DNA of 50,510 bases, taken from Listeria goaensis. Lineage in GTDB: Bacteria > Bacillota > Bacilli > Lactobacillales > Listeriaceae. The notes beneath the pieces are model-generated. The model was given only the letters and a program-made list of their open reading frames with translations, had not been told where the DNA came from and did not search any database. Made by a program: the position numbers and the translations under genes. This document shows positions 28,031-38,299 of the stretch, piece after piece. The DNA lies in the NCBI RefSeq assembly GCF_900186125.1, contig NZ_FYBQ01000015.1, positions 1 through 50,510 on the forward strand, in the 5' to 3' direction. How positions within the stretch are numbered: position 1 is the stretch's first letter; each line of letters opens with the position of its first letter.

Positions 28031-30289
28031 TTATTGGTATGCGACTTTTAATTCTGTTGTAGATGTGAGCAAGTATTGAACACCGTAAACGAAAACTGGA
28101 ATTTCATCTCCCGCAAGGAGTTTTAAGGTTACTTGGTCCTTTTCTACGCGAACTTGAACGAGTGTATGGCGGTAATTAATTTTGAAGGCATAATCATTCC
28201 ATGTTTTTGGCAAGAAAGGAGCGAATTCTAGTTTTTCTTGCGTTGTGCGCATGCCCGCAAATCCTTGTACGATGGCGAGCCAGCTGCCGGCCATTGAAGT
28301 GATGTGCAGGCCGTCTTCTGTGTCGTTGTTGTAGTTATCTAAATCGAGGCGCGCTGTCCGTTCGTACATCTCGACGGCTTTGTCGTACTTGCCAATTTCA
28401 GACGCGAGGACGGCGTGAATCGCCGGCGACAAGCTAGATTCATGGACGGTTAGCGGCTCATAAAACTCGAAGTTACGCTGTTTGGTGTCGAAATCAAATT
28501 GATTCGGGAAATAGTATATGCCTTGTAGCACGTCCGCCTGCTTGATAAAGCAGGAGCGCAAGATTTTATCCCAAGACCAATTTTGATTTAAAGGCAGATC
28601 GGTATCTTTGAGCGTGTCGGTTGCGCGTAGTTCCTTGTCTAGGAAGGTGTCATGTTGAATAAAGATTTGCCACTTTTCATCGTACGGGAAATACATGCGT
28701 TTGACGATGTCTTGCCATTTTTCAAGTTCTTGCTTGCTAATATGCAGGCGCTCTGCCGCTTCTGCATCTACGTGTTGCAACGTAAATTGTAGCGTCCAAC
28801 TTGCCATGTAGTTGGTGAACCAGTTATTGTTGACGTTATTTTCATATTCATTTGGTCCGGTCACGCCGTGAATCATATATTTGCTTAAACGGTCGGATAG
28901 GTGAACACGATCTGCAAAGAAGCGGCTAATTTCAACTAAAACGTCAAGGCCGTATTCGGCGAGATAGTTTTTGTCTCCCGTATAGGTCACATAGTTGTAT
29001 ATCGCGTACGCAATTGTGCCGTTTCGATGGATTTCTTCGAATGTGATTTCCCATTCGTTGTGGCATTCAATTCCGGTGAAGGTGACCATCGGATAGAGTG
29101 CGCCGTCTAAACCGATTTTTCGCGCGTTTTGTTTCGCTTGTTCGAGTTGGTTAAAACGGTATTTCAGAAGGTTGCGCGGCACTTCTTCGCTCGTTAGTGC
29201 CAAATACATTGGGAGCGCAAACGCTTCTGTGTCCCAATACGTTGCACCACCGTATTTTTCTCCTGTGAAGCCTTTTGGACCGATGTTTAAACGGGCATCT
29301 TCGCCGTAGTATGTGGAAAACAATTGGAAAATGTTGAAACGAATTCCTTGTTGCACAGAATCGTCTCCCGATATCACCACATCGGCTTTATTCCAACGTT
29401 CGCCCCATGCTGCGACTTGCTCATCGAACAGATTTTCAAACGTTTTCGCCGCTTCGCTCGCTAAAATCGCTTGCGCGTGTTGCTCCAAGTCAGTTGTATC
29501 CCGCGAAGTTGTGATGATTACACGCTTTTCAAGGGTGACGGCTACATTCTGCTTCGCTAAAACCTTAAACCTTTTTTCGGTATAAAGCGCGCTTGAGTGT
29601 TCTGTTTCCGCCAAAACTTCACCCGAAATTTTATTTTCCATCAACGCATGAATCGTAAAACGTTCCGTATCAAATGCATTTGGGATAGTCCGTGTGGTTA
29701 ATGAATTTTCCGTCACATGGACAGCTTCCCAAAACATTTCGTCATAGTTGGCATCTTCATTGTGGACTTCTCCGTCTAAAAATGGCGCTAAAACAAGTTC
29801 TGCGTCGCCGTCTAGTGCTGTAACCGTGTACGTTATAACCGCGAGTTCGCGCGTTTGAATGCTCAAAAATCGAGTGGCGCGAATTTCGTAGCGCTTCTCA
29901 TTTTTTAGTACGGTGAATTGCCGCGTCAAAATCCCTTTTTGCATATCAAGTTTCATATCAAAATCGATTAATGTATCCGTGTATAAATCCAGTTTCTCCC
30001 CATCAATTAGCACTTCAATGCCGATAAAATTAAGTGCGTTAATAACTTTTCCGAAATAATCTGGATAACCGTTTTTCCACCAACCGACGCGCGTTTTATC
30101 TGGGAACCAAACACCTGCAATATAAGTGCCTTGGTGTGTGTCGCCTGAATACCCTTCTTCAAAATTGCCACGCATGCCCATGTAGCCATTTCCAAGCGAT
30201 GTTAAACTTTCCTGCAAACGTTTTTGTTCTTTATTTAATTCTTTCGTTTTCAGTTTCCATGCGTCTATCTCGAATAATCGTTGCCTCAT
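28031..30289 (-). CDS. malP: maltose phosphorylase (GH65)
   Basis: A 752-residue cytosolic GH65 enzyme cleaving maltose with phosphate to glucose and beta-glucose-1-phosphate. The catalytic glutamate lies in [17 protein letters not shown] (near 480-495) and the phosphate site in [11 protein letters not shown] (near 615). An N-terminal beta-sandwich, (alpha/alpha)6 barrel and C-terminal sheet fit the family length. Kojibiose or trehalose phosphorylase is possible within GH65, but the maltose transport context favours maltose. AGGAGG precedes the ATG, and the gene lies 11 bases after the DUF1189 gene. Confidence 0.9.
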   Translation of the reverse strand: MRQRLFEIDAWKLKTKELNKEQKRLQESLTSLGNGYMGMRGNFEEGYSGDTHQGTYIAGVWFPDKTRVGWWKNGYPDYFGKVINALNFIGIEVLIDGEKLDLYTDTLIDFDMKLDMQKGILTRQFTVLKNEKRYEIRATRFLSIQTRELAVITYTVTALDGDAELVLAPFLDGEVHNEDANYDEMFWEAVHVTENSLTTRTIPNAFDTERFTIHALMENKISGEVLAETEHSSALYTEKRFKVLAKQNVAVTLEKRVIITTSRDTTDLEQHAQAILASEAAKTFENLFDEQVAAWGERWNKADVVISGDDSVQQGIRFNIFQLFSTYYGEDARLNIGPKGFTGEKYGGATYWDTEAFALPMYLALTSEEVPRNLLKYRFNQLEQAKQNARKIGLDGALYPMVTFTGIECHNEWEITFEEIHRNGTIAYAIYNYVTYTGDKNYLAEYGLDVLVEISRFFADRVHLSDRLSKYMIHGVTGPNEYENNVNNNWFTNYMASWTLQFTLQHVDAEAAERLHISKQELEKWQDIVKRMYFPYDEKWQIFIQHDTFLDKELRATDTLKDTDLPLNQNWSWDKILRSCFIKQADVLQGIYYFPNQFDFDTKQRNFEFYEPLTVHESSLSPAIHAVLASEIGKYDKAVEMYERTARLDLDNYNNDTEDGLHITSMAGSWLAIVQGFAGMRTTQEKLEFAPFLPKTWNDYAFKINYRHTLVQVRVEKDQVTLKLLAGDEIPVFVYGVQYLLTSTTELKVAYQ

Positions 30290-30300
30290 GCTAAATCCTC

Positions 30301-31101
30301 CTAAACTAACCTCACATCTTCTTTGTAAAAACGGGTTTTTAAAAATGTCATTGCAATGAGTAAGACCGCACCGAGTGACTGAATCCCAATCATTACTGTA
30401 ATATCAAAATAAATGAAACCGAAAATGGTCGCGATGAGCGTTGGTAGCCCAATTGCATTCAGTGATAAATTCATCGCTTCTTTAAACGAATTGATTTTTG
30501 AAAAAGAGCTCTTTTTCGTGAGCGCCAAGCAAATGGCACTAAAAAGTACGAGCATGAGCGAGCTCACGAGCGTTAGCGTTCCTAAAACGAAAACCATTCC
30601 TAGAAATACTATCGGTTTGTACTGCGCGTACCAAGTCGTGTTAATAAACTCTTCCAAGTTTGTCACGACGCCAGATTCCGGATAGGCTAGGGAAAACTGG
30701 TAGCCTGACGCATCTTTTAAGTCTAAACGGGTTTCACCAAATGAAATGGCATTTTTAGCCGTATCAAACGTTTCTTTTGGGACGAAAACGCCAGACACAG
30801 AAGCGTCGTCTTGAAAAATCATTTCGCTTGCATTCACTAGTTTTCCGTCTGCAATTTTAAGCCCGTCAAACTGACTAGCCGCCTGATTTGTCGCAAGCGC
30901 ATCTAAACCGCTCGTCCATTTCAGAATTTCAAAGTCATTTTGCTTCGCTTGGTGGAGCGAAATTGGTATCAGAAGTAGCGCATTCAGCAAAATGAAGCAA
31001 AAAATCATTTTCAACCACGAAAGGTTTTTTCGGGCTGCAAAAATCCGCTTAGGGCTCCAAATATTTGGAAAATATAGTTCCGGGAAGGTTTGCTTTTTCA
31101 T
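30301..31101 (-). CDS. DUF1189 membrane protein, maltodextrin-utilisation (MalA-like)
   Basis: A 266-residue membrane protein of DUF1189: the N-terminal [15 protein letters not shown] motif, one helix near 32-50, an extracytoplasmic domain of about 100 residues, then four or so helices from about 155 on. In Listeria and pneumococcus such genes sit inside the maltodextrin operon next to malG. The precise role is unknown; it may assist the transporter or sense substrate. 24 bases after malG, 11 before the phosphorylase. Confidence 0.83.
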   Translation of the reverse strand: MKKQTFPELYFPNIWSPKRIFAARKNLSWLKMIFCFILLNALLLIPISLHQAKQNDFEILKWTSGLDALATNQAASQFDGLKIADGKLVNASEMIFQDDASVSGVFVPKETFDTAKNAISFGETRLDLKDASGYQFSLAYPESGVVTNLEEFINTTWYAQYKPIVFLGMVFVLGTLTLVSSLMLVLFSAICLALTKKSSFSKINSFKEAMNLSLNAIGLPTLIATIFGFIYFDITVMIGIQSLGAVLLIAMTFLKTRFYKEDVRLV

Positions 31102-31125
31102 TTTAGGACTCCTTTCAAAAAATGA

Positions 31126-31977
31126 TTACCCTTTCGTACCGCCTGCCGTCAAACCAGAAACAAAGTTTTTTTGCAAGAAGAAGAAAAGGAGACAAATTGG
31201 CAGTGCCGCAAGTATGGCTCCGGCCGCGAACAGCGCCACTTTTTGTTGCTGCGGGTTTGAAATGAAGCTTTGCAAACCGACCGCAATCGTTAAGTTTTCT
31301 GGCGTGCGTAGTAAAAATTTCGCGAGTAGGAAGTCGCCAAACGGTCCCATGAATGCCCACAGCGCTTGAACGGCAATCATCGGCCTTACGAGCGGCAAAA
31401 TAATTTGCCCGAAAATCCGGAAATGCCCGGCCCCGTCTAGTTTTGCCGATTCGTCCAAATCGCGCGGGACGGTGTCGAAGTAGCCTTTCATGAGCCACGT
31501 GTTCATCGGAATCCCGCCGCCGATATAAATAAGCGTTAGGAACCAGTAGTGATCAAGCGCCCCAAGGAGCATCGCTAGCACGTAAAAAGCAGTTAGCGCC
31601 GCCATTGTTGGCACCATTTGAATGATTAAAAAGAATACGAGGCTGTTTTTACGCCCTTTAAAACGGTATCTGCTATACGTGTAGCCGGCAAATGTGACGA
31701 TTGTAACCTGCAAAATCATTGTGAACGTCGCAATAATTAGCGTGTTTTTATACCAATCGAGGTAAAGTGTTTCATTAAACAGACGCACAAAATTATTTAG
31801 CGTCCAGTCGTCCGACCATTCGAGTGAGAAGGCCGCAATGTTGCCCGGTTTAAACGCTGAGGATGCTGTAATCAAGATTGGATAAAGGATAACGACAGAA
31901 AGCGCGAGTAAAAACAAATACGTGAAAAACTTCGTTAAAAAGTTCGTTGTGCGTTGATCTTTAAAAAATGCTTTCAT
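31126..31977 (-). CDS. malG: maltose/maltodextrin ABC transporter permease MalG
   Basis: A 283-residue permease with six helices. The EAA loop that contacts the ATPase is visible as [24 protein letters not shown] (near 180-205). The C-terminus [13 protein letters not shown] is typical for MalG. It overlaps malF by one base. No ATPase gene is in the cluster; a shared MsmK/MalK-type ATPase elsewhere in the genome is expected. Confidence 0.93.
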   Translation of the reverse strand: MKAFFKDQRTTNFLTKFFTYLFLLALSVVILYPILITASSAFKPGNIAAFSLEWSDDWTLNNFVRLFNETLYLDWYKNTLIIATFTMILQVTIVTFAGYTYSRYRFKGRKNSLVFFLIIQMVPTMAALTAFYVLAMLLGALDHYWFLTLIYIGGGIPMNTWLMKGYFDTVPRDLDESAKLDGAGHFRIFGQIILPLVRPMIAVQALWAFMGPFGDFLLAKFLLRTPENLTIAVGLQSFISNPQQQKVALFAAGAILAALPICLLFFFLQKNFVSGLTAGGTKG

Positions 31978-33284
31978 TACATCATCTCCTCATTTCCGAA
32001 TGCGTTGGTTTTCTTAAAGGCAATCATGGAAACCCCGATGACAATCGCTGAAATAATAAGCGTCACAGCCGCTGCCAGTGCATATTGCGGGGACGTCCCC
32101 GTCGTAAGTTTGTAAATCCATGAAATTAAAATATCGGTCGAGCCGGCACCACCACCGACACTGCCTGGTCCCCCTTCATTAAAGAGGTATATAATTGAGA
32201 AATTGTTAAAATTAAACGTGTACTGCGTAATAAAAACGGGTGCCGTGACAAATAAAATCATCGGCAGCGTAATCTTTCTAAAACGCGCCATCGCGCTTGC
32301 GCCGTCAATTCGCGCCGCTTCGTAGAGCTCGCCCGGAATAGCTTGCAAGACGCCTGTCACCATCACGTAAATGTACGGGAAACCGAGCCATCCTTGGATA
32401 GAAATGAGGGCTACCTTTGTCCAAAATGGATCCGTCTTCCATGAAATGGCGCCAATATCAACAAATGGCAAATGATTGAGTAGCGGAATGACTTGCGAAT
32501 TAATCGCGCCAATGCTGTCATTAAACATGTTTGAAAAACTCATAATCGTAATGAAAGCCGGAACCGCCCATGGTAATAGGAAGATAACACCAAAAAGGCG
32601 TTTTCCTTTAATAAAGCTTTGGTTGGCAACGATTGCGGTGAATACACCTATCACGATTTGTAACGTGGTCGCACAAAGTGTCCAAACAATCGTCCATGAG
32701 AACACGCTTAGGAATGTGTCGCGGTAAGCGCTCAAGAAGAAAATATTAAAGAAGTTTTTAAACCCTACCCAGTCGATTAGATTCGCTGGTGGGATATGGT
32801 AAAAATCGTAATTCGTGAATGCCATGAAAAGTGTAACTAGTACGGGGAAAATGATAACAAATGTCATCACAATATAAGCTGGCATCGTAAAGAGATATGG
32901 AAAGCCTTTATCCACCATATTTTTTAAGATGGCTTTTGTGCTAACATTGACACTTTCACCGAGGTTCCACTGTTTGGCTACTCGATTTGCATCGTATAAA
33001 TTAAGTATGTAAAAGCCAATAAAAATCATTGTGATAATGAGTTGCAACGTGCCTTCAATCAAGAGAAAGAGCGAATGATCGACACCAGGAATAGATCCAA
33101 GCGTAATCAAATTATATAAAGCTCGAAAACCGAACATGACAAGCTCTATGACAAACAAAACGAAAATAAGTAAAAAGATGATTCCTTTAAAATTTTGCTT
33201 ATTATAAAACTGGCCTAGACCGGGAATGATTGATAACAAAGTCGCTTTACGGACATTTTTTATTTCCTTTTGTTCGATATCCAT
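31977..33284 (-). CDS. malF: maltose/maltodextrin ABC transporter permease MalF
   Basis: A 435-residue permease, longer than MalG because of an N-terminal extension with two or three extra helices and the [22 protein letters not shown] motif seen in Gram-positive MalF. The EAA loop is [25 protein letters not shown] (near 325-350). It lies downstream of malE after a strong hairpin at 33314-33343. GAGGG precedes the ATG. Confidence 0.93.
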   Translation of the reverse strand: MDIEQKEIKNVRKATLLSIIPGLGQFYNKQNFKGIIFLLIFVLFVIELVMFGFRALYNLITLGSIPGVDHSLFLLIEGTLQLIITMIFIGFYILNLYDANRVAKQWNLGESVNVSTKAILKNMVDKGFPYLFTMPAYIVMTFVIIFPVLVTLFMAFTNYDFYHIPPANLIDWVGFKNFFNIFFLSAYRDTFLSVFSWTIVWTLCATTLQIVIGVFTAIVANQSFIKGKRLFGVIFLLPWAVPAFITIMSFSNMFNDSIGAINSQVIPLLNHLPFVDIGAISWKTDPFWTKVALISIQGWLGFPYIYVMVTGVLQAIPGELYEAARIDGASAMARFRKITLPMILFVTAPVFITQYTFNFNNFSIIYLFNEGGPGSVGGGAGSTDILISWIYKLTTGTSPQYALAAAVTLIISAIVIGVSMIAFKKTNAFGNEEMM

Positions 33285-33313
33285 TTTGTGACCCTCTCAC
33301 TTCTTTATAGTCC

Positions 33314-33343
33314 GTCTGGGAAAGCGTGGCAGCTTTCCCAGAC
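33314..33343 (-). other. malE-malF intercistronic stem-loop
   Basis: A perfect 12-bp stem (GTCTGGGAAAGC / GCTTTCCCAGAC) over a 6-base loop in the gap between malE and malF, with no T-run after it on the minus strand. Such structures protect upstream mRNA so the binding protein is made in excess over the permeases; this is inferred. Confidence 0.75.
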
Positions 33344-33349
33344 GTCATT

Positions 33350-34609
33350 TTATTTCGTGTATTTTTGTGAAATGTTATCTTCAATTACTTTTACAGCATC
33401 ATCTGCTGATTTTTGAGGTGTTTTCTTGCCAGAAGCTGCATCAAACATTAAGTTTTCTGCCCCTGTCCAAACTTCAGCCATCTCTGGAATATTTGGCATA
33501 GGTTGCGCATTTTCATATTGTTCGATAACTGCATTGGTTAATTCATCATTTTTATCAAGAGCAGCTTTTCTTGCCGCAGTATTTGCTGGTACTTCATTTG
33601 TTAAATCATAAAGTGTAGATTGATTTTTTTCATTTGTTACATAATCTAAGAATTTTTGTGCTAAATCTTTGTTTTTCGAGTAGTTGCTAATCACCCAGCC
33701 TTTACCACCTGCAAACGGCGAGTATTCTTTGCCATTTGGAAGCGTTGGAATTTTAGCAACCCCGTAATTTAATTTCGCTTCTTTGTAGTTTGCTGCCGAC
33801 CAAGGACCACCAATGATTGCCGCTGTTTTCCCTTTAACAAATTGGTCTTGAATAAAGTCATCGGCACTCTTATTATCTTGCATTCCTTTTGGCCATACAT
33901 CTTGGAACCATTTCGTAGCGTAAGTAATACCTTCTACAGAGCCTTTATTATTTAAACCAATATCTTGTGGATTCGTACCATCATCACCAAAAACATAGCC
34001 ACCGTATCCAGCTAAAAGTCCATAAGAGAAGTAGAAATCAGTCCATTTCGCTAAGAAACCAATATTTTTACCTTTTTCTGAACTAAAATCAAATCGCGCG
34101 TCTTTCGAGATGTTTTCTAAATCGCCAAATGTTTCAGGCGCCTTATCTAACAAGTCTTTATTATAATAAAGCACAACCGTTTCAATAATCGCTGGTGCTC
34201 CGTATATTTTTCCGTCTATTGTGACTTGTTTTGCATCTTTTTCATCATATTGATCTTTATTTCCTAGTTTCACTTCCGCCAAGTGCCCTTGTTGTCCAAG
34301 TCCCCCGATTCGGTCATAAGCAGACATCATAACGTCTGGTGCCGTTCCAGCTGGCCCATCAAGTGGCAGCGCCTCTAATTGTTCAAACATATCTTTTTCA
34401 ACAATTTTGATTTTCGCATCATTTTCTTTCTCAAAATCGCCTTTTATCGAGTCTATATATTTTTTGTAGCCGCTATCAACTGAAACAGTTAATGTTTTCG
34501 TATCCCCACCACTTGCTTTATCATCAGATGCTCCCCCGCCACATGCTGCTAGACTTAGAACAAGACCAGTTGCCAGTCCTAAAACACCAAGTTTCTTTTT
34601 CAAATCCAT
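33350..34609 (-). CDS. malE: maltose/maltodextrin-binding lipoprotein MalE
   Basis: A 419-residue extracellular solute-binding lipoprotein. Signal peptide with lipobox LSLAAC, lipidated Cys23. The family 1 SBP pattern includes GPAGTAPDVMMSAYDRIGGLGQQG, KIYGAPAIIETVVLYYNKDLL and GGPWSAANYKE. It delivers maltose and maltodextrins to MalFG. First gene of malE-malF-malG-DUF1189-malP, with a cre-covered promoter 70-100 bases upstream. Confidence 0.93.
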   Translation of the reverse strand: MDLKKKLGVLGLATGLVLSLAACGGGASDDKASGGDTKTLTVSVDSGYKKYIDSIKGDFEKENDAKIKIVEKDMFEQLEALPLDGPAGTAPDVMMSAYDRIGGLGQQGHLAEVKLGNKDQYDEKDAKQVTIDGKIYGAPAIIETVVLYYNKDLLDKAPETFGDLENISKDARFDFSSEKGKNIGFLAKWTDFYFSYGLLAGYGGYVFGDDGTNPQDIGLNNKGSVEGITYATKWFQDVWPKGMQDNKSADDFIQDQFVKGKTAAIIGGPWSAANYKEAKLNYGVAKIPTLPNGKEYSPFAGGKGWVISNYSKNKDLAQKFLDYVTNEKNQSTLYDLTNEVPANTAARKAALDKNDELTNAVIEQYENAQPMPNIPEMAEVWTGAENLMFDAASGKKTPQKSADDAVKVIEDNISQKYTK

Positions 34610-34679
34610 TACCTTTTCCTCCTCAAATTTAAAAAATCAGTTTGACGCTTCTTTGTAAAACTAGGTTAACCTTACATGT

Positions 34680-34709
34680 ATTATATCCTCTTCAAGAAAA
34701 CGTTTTCAA
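34680..34709 (-). promoter_or_regulatory. malE operon promoter with cre site
   Basis: On the minus strand: TTGAAA (34704-34709), 18-base spacer, TATAAT (34680-34685). The sequence TTGAAAACGTTTTCT (34695-34709) matches the cre consensus at all positions and contains the perfect palindrome GAAAACGTTTTC. CcpA, or the LacI-type regulator at 38300, would block the -35. Confidence 0.85.
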
Positions 34710-34722
34710 CACAAATTTTCAT

Positions 34723-34734
34723 GTTACCGATAAC
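34723..34734. promoter_or_regulatory. candidate mal operator (malE copy)
   Basis: GTTACCGATAAC, an inverted repeat (GTTA-N4-TAAC) 14 bases upstream of the malE -35. A near-identical 12-mer sits upstream of the amylase gene (36623-36634), so both units of the cluster carry it. Confidence 0.5.
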
Positions 34735-34791
34735 AGAATTTCGGAAACTTATTTGTGAAAAATACGCAAACTCGTTTCCAAAACCTGCTTC

Positions 34792-36549
34792 CTATTTCAC
34801 AATCCGGAAACCTTCTTTTGGCACGATAACTTCCGCACCCAACTTCTCATCGTGAAAAACGTCAACGCCCGCTTCCACGCGCACTGCTTTCTCTTCTTTT
34901 GCTTGGTTAAAAATAAAGGTGAGCGCTTCTCCGTCTAGTTCGCGTTTAAAAATAACCAAGCCTTCCTGAACACGACTAATATCCCAAATCAGTTCGCCGC
35001 GTGAAATGAGTGCTTGATACTCTTTTCGAATCGCAATTAACCGTTTTGTAAAGGCCAACATCTCTAAATCTTGTTGCGCTTCTTCCCAAACCATACATTT
35101 TCTGCACAGCGGATCGTTCGCGCCGTCCATGCCGATTTCCGTTCCGTAATAAATGCACGGTGAACCTGTGTGGGCAAACATGAACGCAAGTGCCTGTTTT
35201 ACTTTATCTTTATTTCCATCTGCTCGCGTTAAAATTCGCGCCGTATCATGACTGTCAAGCATATTAAACATGACTTCGCTCACTTGTTTCGGATAGCGCA
35301 TATATTGCTCATTAATACTTGCAACCATCTTCTCAGGCGAAATTTTATTTTCAATAAAGTTTTCAATAATTGTTTGTGTGAACGGATAGTTCATCACCGC
35401 ATCAAATTCATCGCCAAGTAACCAAATCCACGAATCATGCCAAATTTCACCTAAAATATACACATCTTCTTTTTCGTTTCGCACCACTTGGCGGAATTTT
35501 TTCCAAAAAGCATGGTCGACTTCGTTCGCAACATCAAGGCGCCAGCCGTCAATATCAAACTCACGAATCCAGTAAGCCGCAATATCAAGTAAGTATTTTT
35601 GCACGTCTGGATGACTCGTATTTAATTTTGGCATGTGTGTAGTAAAGGCGAAGGTATCATATGAAATCGACGTCGCATTCTCCACATTCCCATTTTCTCC
35701 GTAACGAACTGGAAAACTATGCACGTGGAACCAGTCTTTATAGCGCGATTTCTCCTCATTTTGAACGACATCTTGCCACATTTCACTCGTATCCCCAATG
35801 TGGTTAAAGACAGCATCAAGCATCACTTTTATCCCGCGTTTATGCGCTTCATCAACAAGCTTTCTGAACGTTTCTTTATCGCCAAAATGCGGATCAATTT
35901 TCATATAGTCGAGTGTATCGTACTTGTGATTCGTAGGCGCCTCAAAAATCGGCGTCATATAAATCCCGTTAATTCCGAGATTTTCCAAATAATCTAAGTG
36001 CTCGATTATCCCCACTAAATCACCGCCAAAAAAGTCGGTCGTGCTTGGGTCCTTACTGCCCCAAGGAAGTGCATTTTCTGGTGATAAACTTGGCTCTCCG
36101 TTTGCAAACCGTTCTGGGAAAATTTGGTACCAGATAGTGTTTTTAACCCACTCCGGCGCTTTAAAAGTATCCACCTCATGAATGAATGGAAATTTAAAAT
36201 AATAGTCCATCGTGTTCAAATTAACGAGCGTATCTTCAAAAAAACCACGTCCGCCGTAAAATATTGTATCTCCTTCGAAATCCTCTAGAATAAAACCATA
36301 TTGCACACGTCTACGCTCCGGTTTTAATACAAAAGCAAAATAGTCGTGCTCTTCCGTCGTGGCGATTTTTTTCATTTCAAGGCGCTCGCTCATCCATTTC
36401 TCGTTTTCATAATCATACGGATCTGCACAAATTAGCGTAACCTTTTTAATATCGTCCTTTTTTGCCCGAATGCGGATATGTAAATCAAAACCATCATAAC
36501 TAAATGCATAGTGACTTGCCGGTTGATGATAAATTGCAGCTTTTTCCAC
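34792..36549 (-). CDS. neopullulanase / maltogenic amylase (GH13)
   Basis: A 585-residue GH13_20-type amylase without signal peptide, so it acts on imported maltodextrins or cyclodextrins. An N-terminal CBM34-like domain (about 1-120) precedes the barrel. Conserved regions: DAVFNHIG, GWRLDVANEVDH (nucleophile Asp), LGEIWHD (acid/base Glu) and MLDSHDTAR (transition-state Asp). The start is GTG 36549 (MEKAAIYHQP), with GGAGG 8 bases upstream; further upstream codons hold the promoter region. Own transcription unit upstream of malE. Confidence 0.92.
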   Translation of the reverse strand: MEKAAIYHQPASHYAFSYDGFDLHIRIRAKKDDIKKVTLICADPYDYENEKWMSERLEMKKIATTEEHDYFAFVLKPERRRVQYGFILEDFEGDTIFYGGRGFFEDTLVNLNTMDYYFKFPFIHEVDTFKAPEWVKNTIWYQIFPERFANGEPSLSPENALPWGSKDPSTTDFFGGDLVGIIEHLDYLENLGINGIYMTPIFEAPTNHKYDTLDYMKIDPHFGDKETFRKLVDEAHKRGIKVMLDAVFNHIGDTSEMWQDVVQNEEKSRYKDWFHVHSFPVRYGENGNVENATSISYDTFAFTTHMPKLNTSHPDVQKYLLDIAAYWIREFDIDGWRLDVANEVDHAFWKKFRQVVRNEKEDVYILGEIWHDSWIWLLGDEFDAVMNYPFTQTIIENFIENKISPEKMVASINEQYMRYPKQVSEVMFNMLDSHDTARILTRADGNKDKVKQALAFMFAHTGSPCIYYGTEIGMDGANDPLCRKCMVWEEAQQDLEMLAFTKRLIAIRKEYQALISRGELIWDISRVQEGLVIFKRELDGEALTFIFNQAKEEKAVRVEAGVDVFHDEKLGAEVIVPKEGFRIVK

Positions 36550-36594
36550 TAATACGTCCTCCTTTTTATTTTCTACCCCAACGTTAGCAAACAA

Positions 36595-36609
36595 TGTAAC
36601 CGCTCGCAA
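36595..36609 (-). promoter_or_regulatory. cre-like site upstream of the amylase
   Basis: On the minus strand TTGCGAGCGGTTACA matches the cre consensus with one mismatch (fifth base). The TTGCGA could be a -35 with TAACGT 17 bases on. Confidence 0.55.
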
Positions 36610-36622
36610 TCTTTTTTTCCTC

Positions 36623-36634
36623 GTTAACGGTAAC
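36623..36634. promoter_or_regulatory. candidate mal operator (amylase copy)
   Basis: GTTACCGTTAAC on the minus strand, sharing 11 of 12 bases with the copy upstream of malE and lying just upstream of the cre-like site. Confidence 0.5.
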
Positions 36635-36683
36635 AAAAAAATACACCTAACTTTTTAAATAAAAGGTAGGCGTATTTCGTATA

Positions 36684-38069
36684 CTATAATTTTCTTCTAG
36701 AAAGCTTCCACGCACCGTAGACAAATGCAGCTCCTGCCAAAACATAAGCGCCTTCCTTGTCGTCACCCGTTTGAGGTAATGTAAGGTTTGTTTCCTCCTG
36801 CGCATCGCTATCACTTAGGGGGCTTTCATTATTTGGGCTTGTATTTTCACTGGAATAGGTCGCTTGCTTTTTCGAATTCTCTTCGGTTACCTCTTCTGGC
36901 TTAGAACCTTCTTTATCCGCCTGAGCCGAATCTACAACATGAACTTCACTCGTTGCCGTTGTCACATTCTTATCATTATCTGATACTTTATATTGGACGA
37001 CATAATCTCCTGCTTTTGAGGTATCGACAGCTTCGCTAATCTCAATTTTGTCCGTCAAATCACCATCTTCTTTATCATAAGCTGTCACATTCTCTTTCAA
37101 GTTGATTTCGCTTCCAGAAGCTACTGTTTCATCCTCTACACCTGAAATAACAGGGGCTTCGTTTTGAATAACCGTCACTAGAGGAGATGTCTCAACCGAA
37201 CCATCGCCATTTACATCTAGCGGGGTAACACTTCCATCATCACTAAACGCTGCATAATTAACATAAAAGCTAAAATTTGCCGGGAGTTTCGATGGTAGCA
37301 TCATCGAAAAATGACCACTTTCATCAACGGTTGCTCTCGCTTCCGATTGACTTGATTTTTGCCATGACTCCATTTCTGCATATTCACTTGAAAAGGTTTC
37401 TTTAGAGCTAGGTGCTGGTGTGAGTATCACCGTTTCACCTGGTTCACCAGTTCCAGTTATTTCAGTACTACTGCTATTCACCGGATTGACAGTTATAGGC
37501 GCCACGTCTGCTCGGGTTACACTTAAATTTGATACCGTACCTTCCAATGAGCTCCCTGTCCCTTCAGTAGTGATATTAATCGTTGTTTCTTCCGACATAG
37601 CTCTAAATTGAATTTTACCGTCTTTCGTTTCTTGTGGAATAATAGTTGGCGTCGTATTGGGTGCATAAATTCCACCATCGACAAATTGAATATTTATATT
37701 CTCGGCGTCAGCCTTTAATTCATATACTTTTCCTGGCTCTGTCTCAAAAGTTTGCTGCAAATGATGATTTTCATAAACCCCATCCTTTCGCAATGTTTCT
37801 GGAATCATTTTCATAGAGCCGTCTTGGTTAAAGTTAATACCAATAAAGCTTTGTTTTACCTTGTCTTCCCCTTCTTTTCGCCAACCTGTCCACCCTGTTG
37901 TATTCATAAATTCAGTGTTTTCTAGAAGATTAGTTTTTTCAGTTTCGCTCGTAGTCTGAATTATATTTTCTGCATGAGATGTCTCCGCGGAAACTTGATT
38001 CGCAATTGGAAGGGCTACTAAACTCGTTGTGCAAAAAAATACTAATCCAAGATAATATCTTTTTTTCAT
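36684..38069 (-). CDS. LPXTG cell-wall-anchored surface protein with Ig-like domain
   Basis: A 461-residue secreted protein: signal peptide about 1-28, C-terminal sortase signal LPQTG at about 431, hydrophobic stretch and the basic end SRRKL. The middle (about 60-190) looks like a carbohydrate-binding-type beta-sandwich (WTGWRKEG). An Ig-like segment with TVNPVNSSSTEITGTGEPG follows, then a DUF5011/HYR-type domain (PVISGVEDETVASGSEI to about 380) and a polar wall-spanning linker. It sits between amylase and LacI regulator, so a role in polysaccharide contact is possible but unproven. Confidence 0.85.
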   Translation of the reverse strand: MKKRYYLGLVFFCTTSLVALPIANQVSAETSHAENIIQTTSETEKTNLLENTEFMNTTGWTGWRKEGEDKVKQSFIGINFNQDGSMKMIPETLRKDGVYENHHLQQTFETEPGKVYELKADAENINIQFVDGGIYAPNTTPTIIPQETKDGKIQFRAMSEETTINITTEGTGSSLEGTVSNLSVTRADVAPITVNPVNSSSTEITGTGEPGETVILTPAPSSKETFSSEYAEMESWQKSSQSEARATVDESGHFSMMLPSKLPANFSFYVNYAAFSDDGSVTPLDVNGDGSVETSPLVTVIQNEAPVISGVEDETVASGSEINLKENVTAYDKEDGDLTDKIEISEAVDTSKAGDYVVQYKVSDNDKNVTTATSEVHVVDSAQADKEGSKPEEVTEENSKKQATYSSENTSPNNESPLSDSDAQEETNLTLPQTGDDKEGAYVLAGAAFVYGAWKLSRRKL

Positions 38070-38243
38070 CCGGTTTATTTGCCTCCTATATTTAGTTGCC
38101 GAAGTTTAACTGCTAAATCCTCTATTTTAGATAACTTCATTATAAAGAATAAAATTGATAACGCGCTTTGACTTTACTTAAAATCACATGAGATATTCTA
38201 AAAGCTTATTAATAGTAGCCAGAGTAAATTCACATTTTTAAAC

Positions 38244-38292
38244 AAAAAAATACTCTTAACCTCTAGCTCGAGAACTAAACGTTAAGAGCATT
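38244..38292 (-). terminator. terminator after the LacI-type regulator
   Basis: ACTCTTAAC (38252-38260) pairs with GTTAAGAGC-side sequence (38281-38289). On the minus strand it is followed by a TTTTTTT run. Confidence 0.8.
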
Positions 38293-38299
38293 AAATAGC

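Noticed and set aside
36550-36636. 29 extra N-terminal residues on the amylase
   Set aside because: They cover the promoter and operator region; GTG 36549 has GGAGG 8 bases upstream and gives the usual N-terminus.
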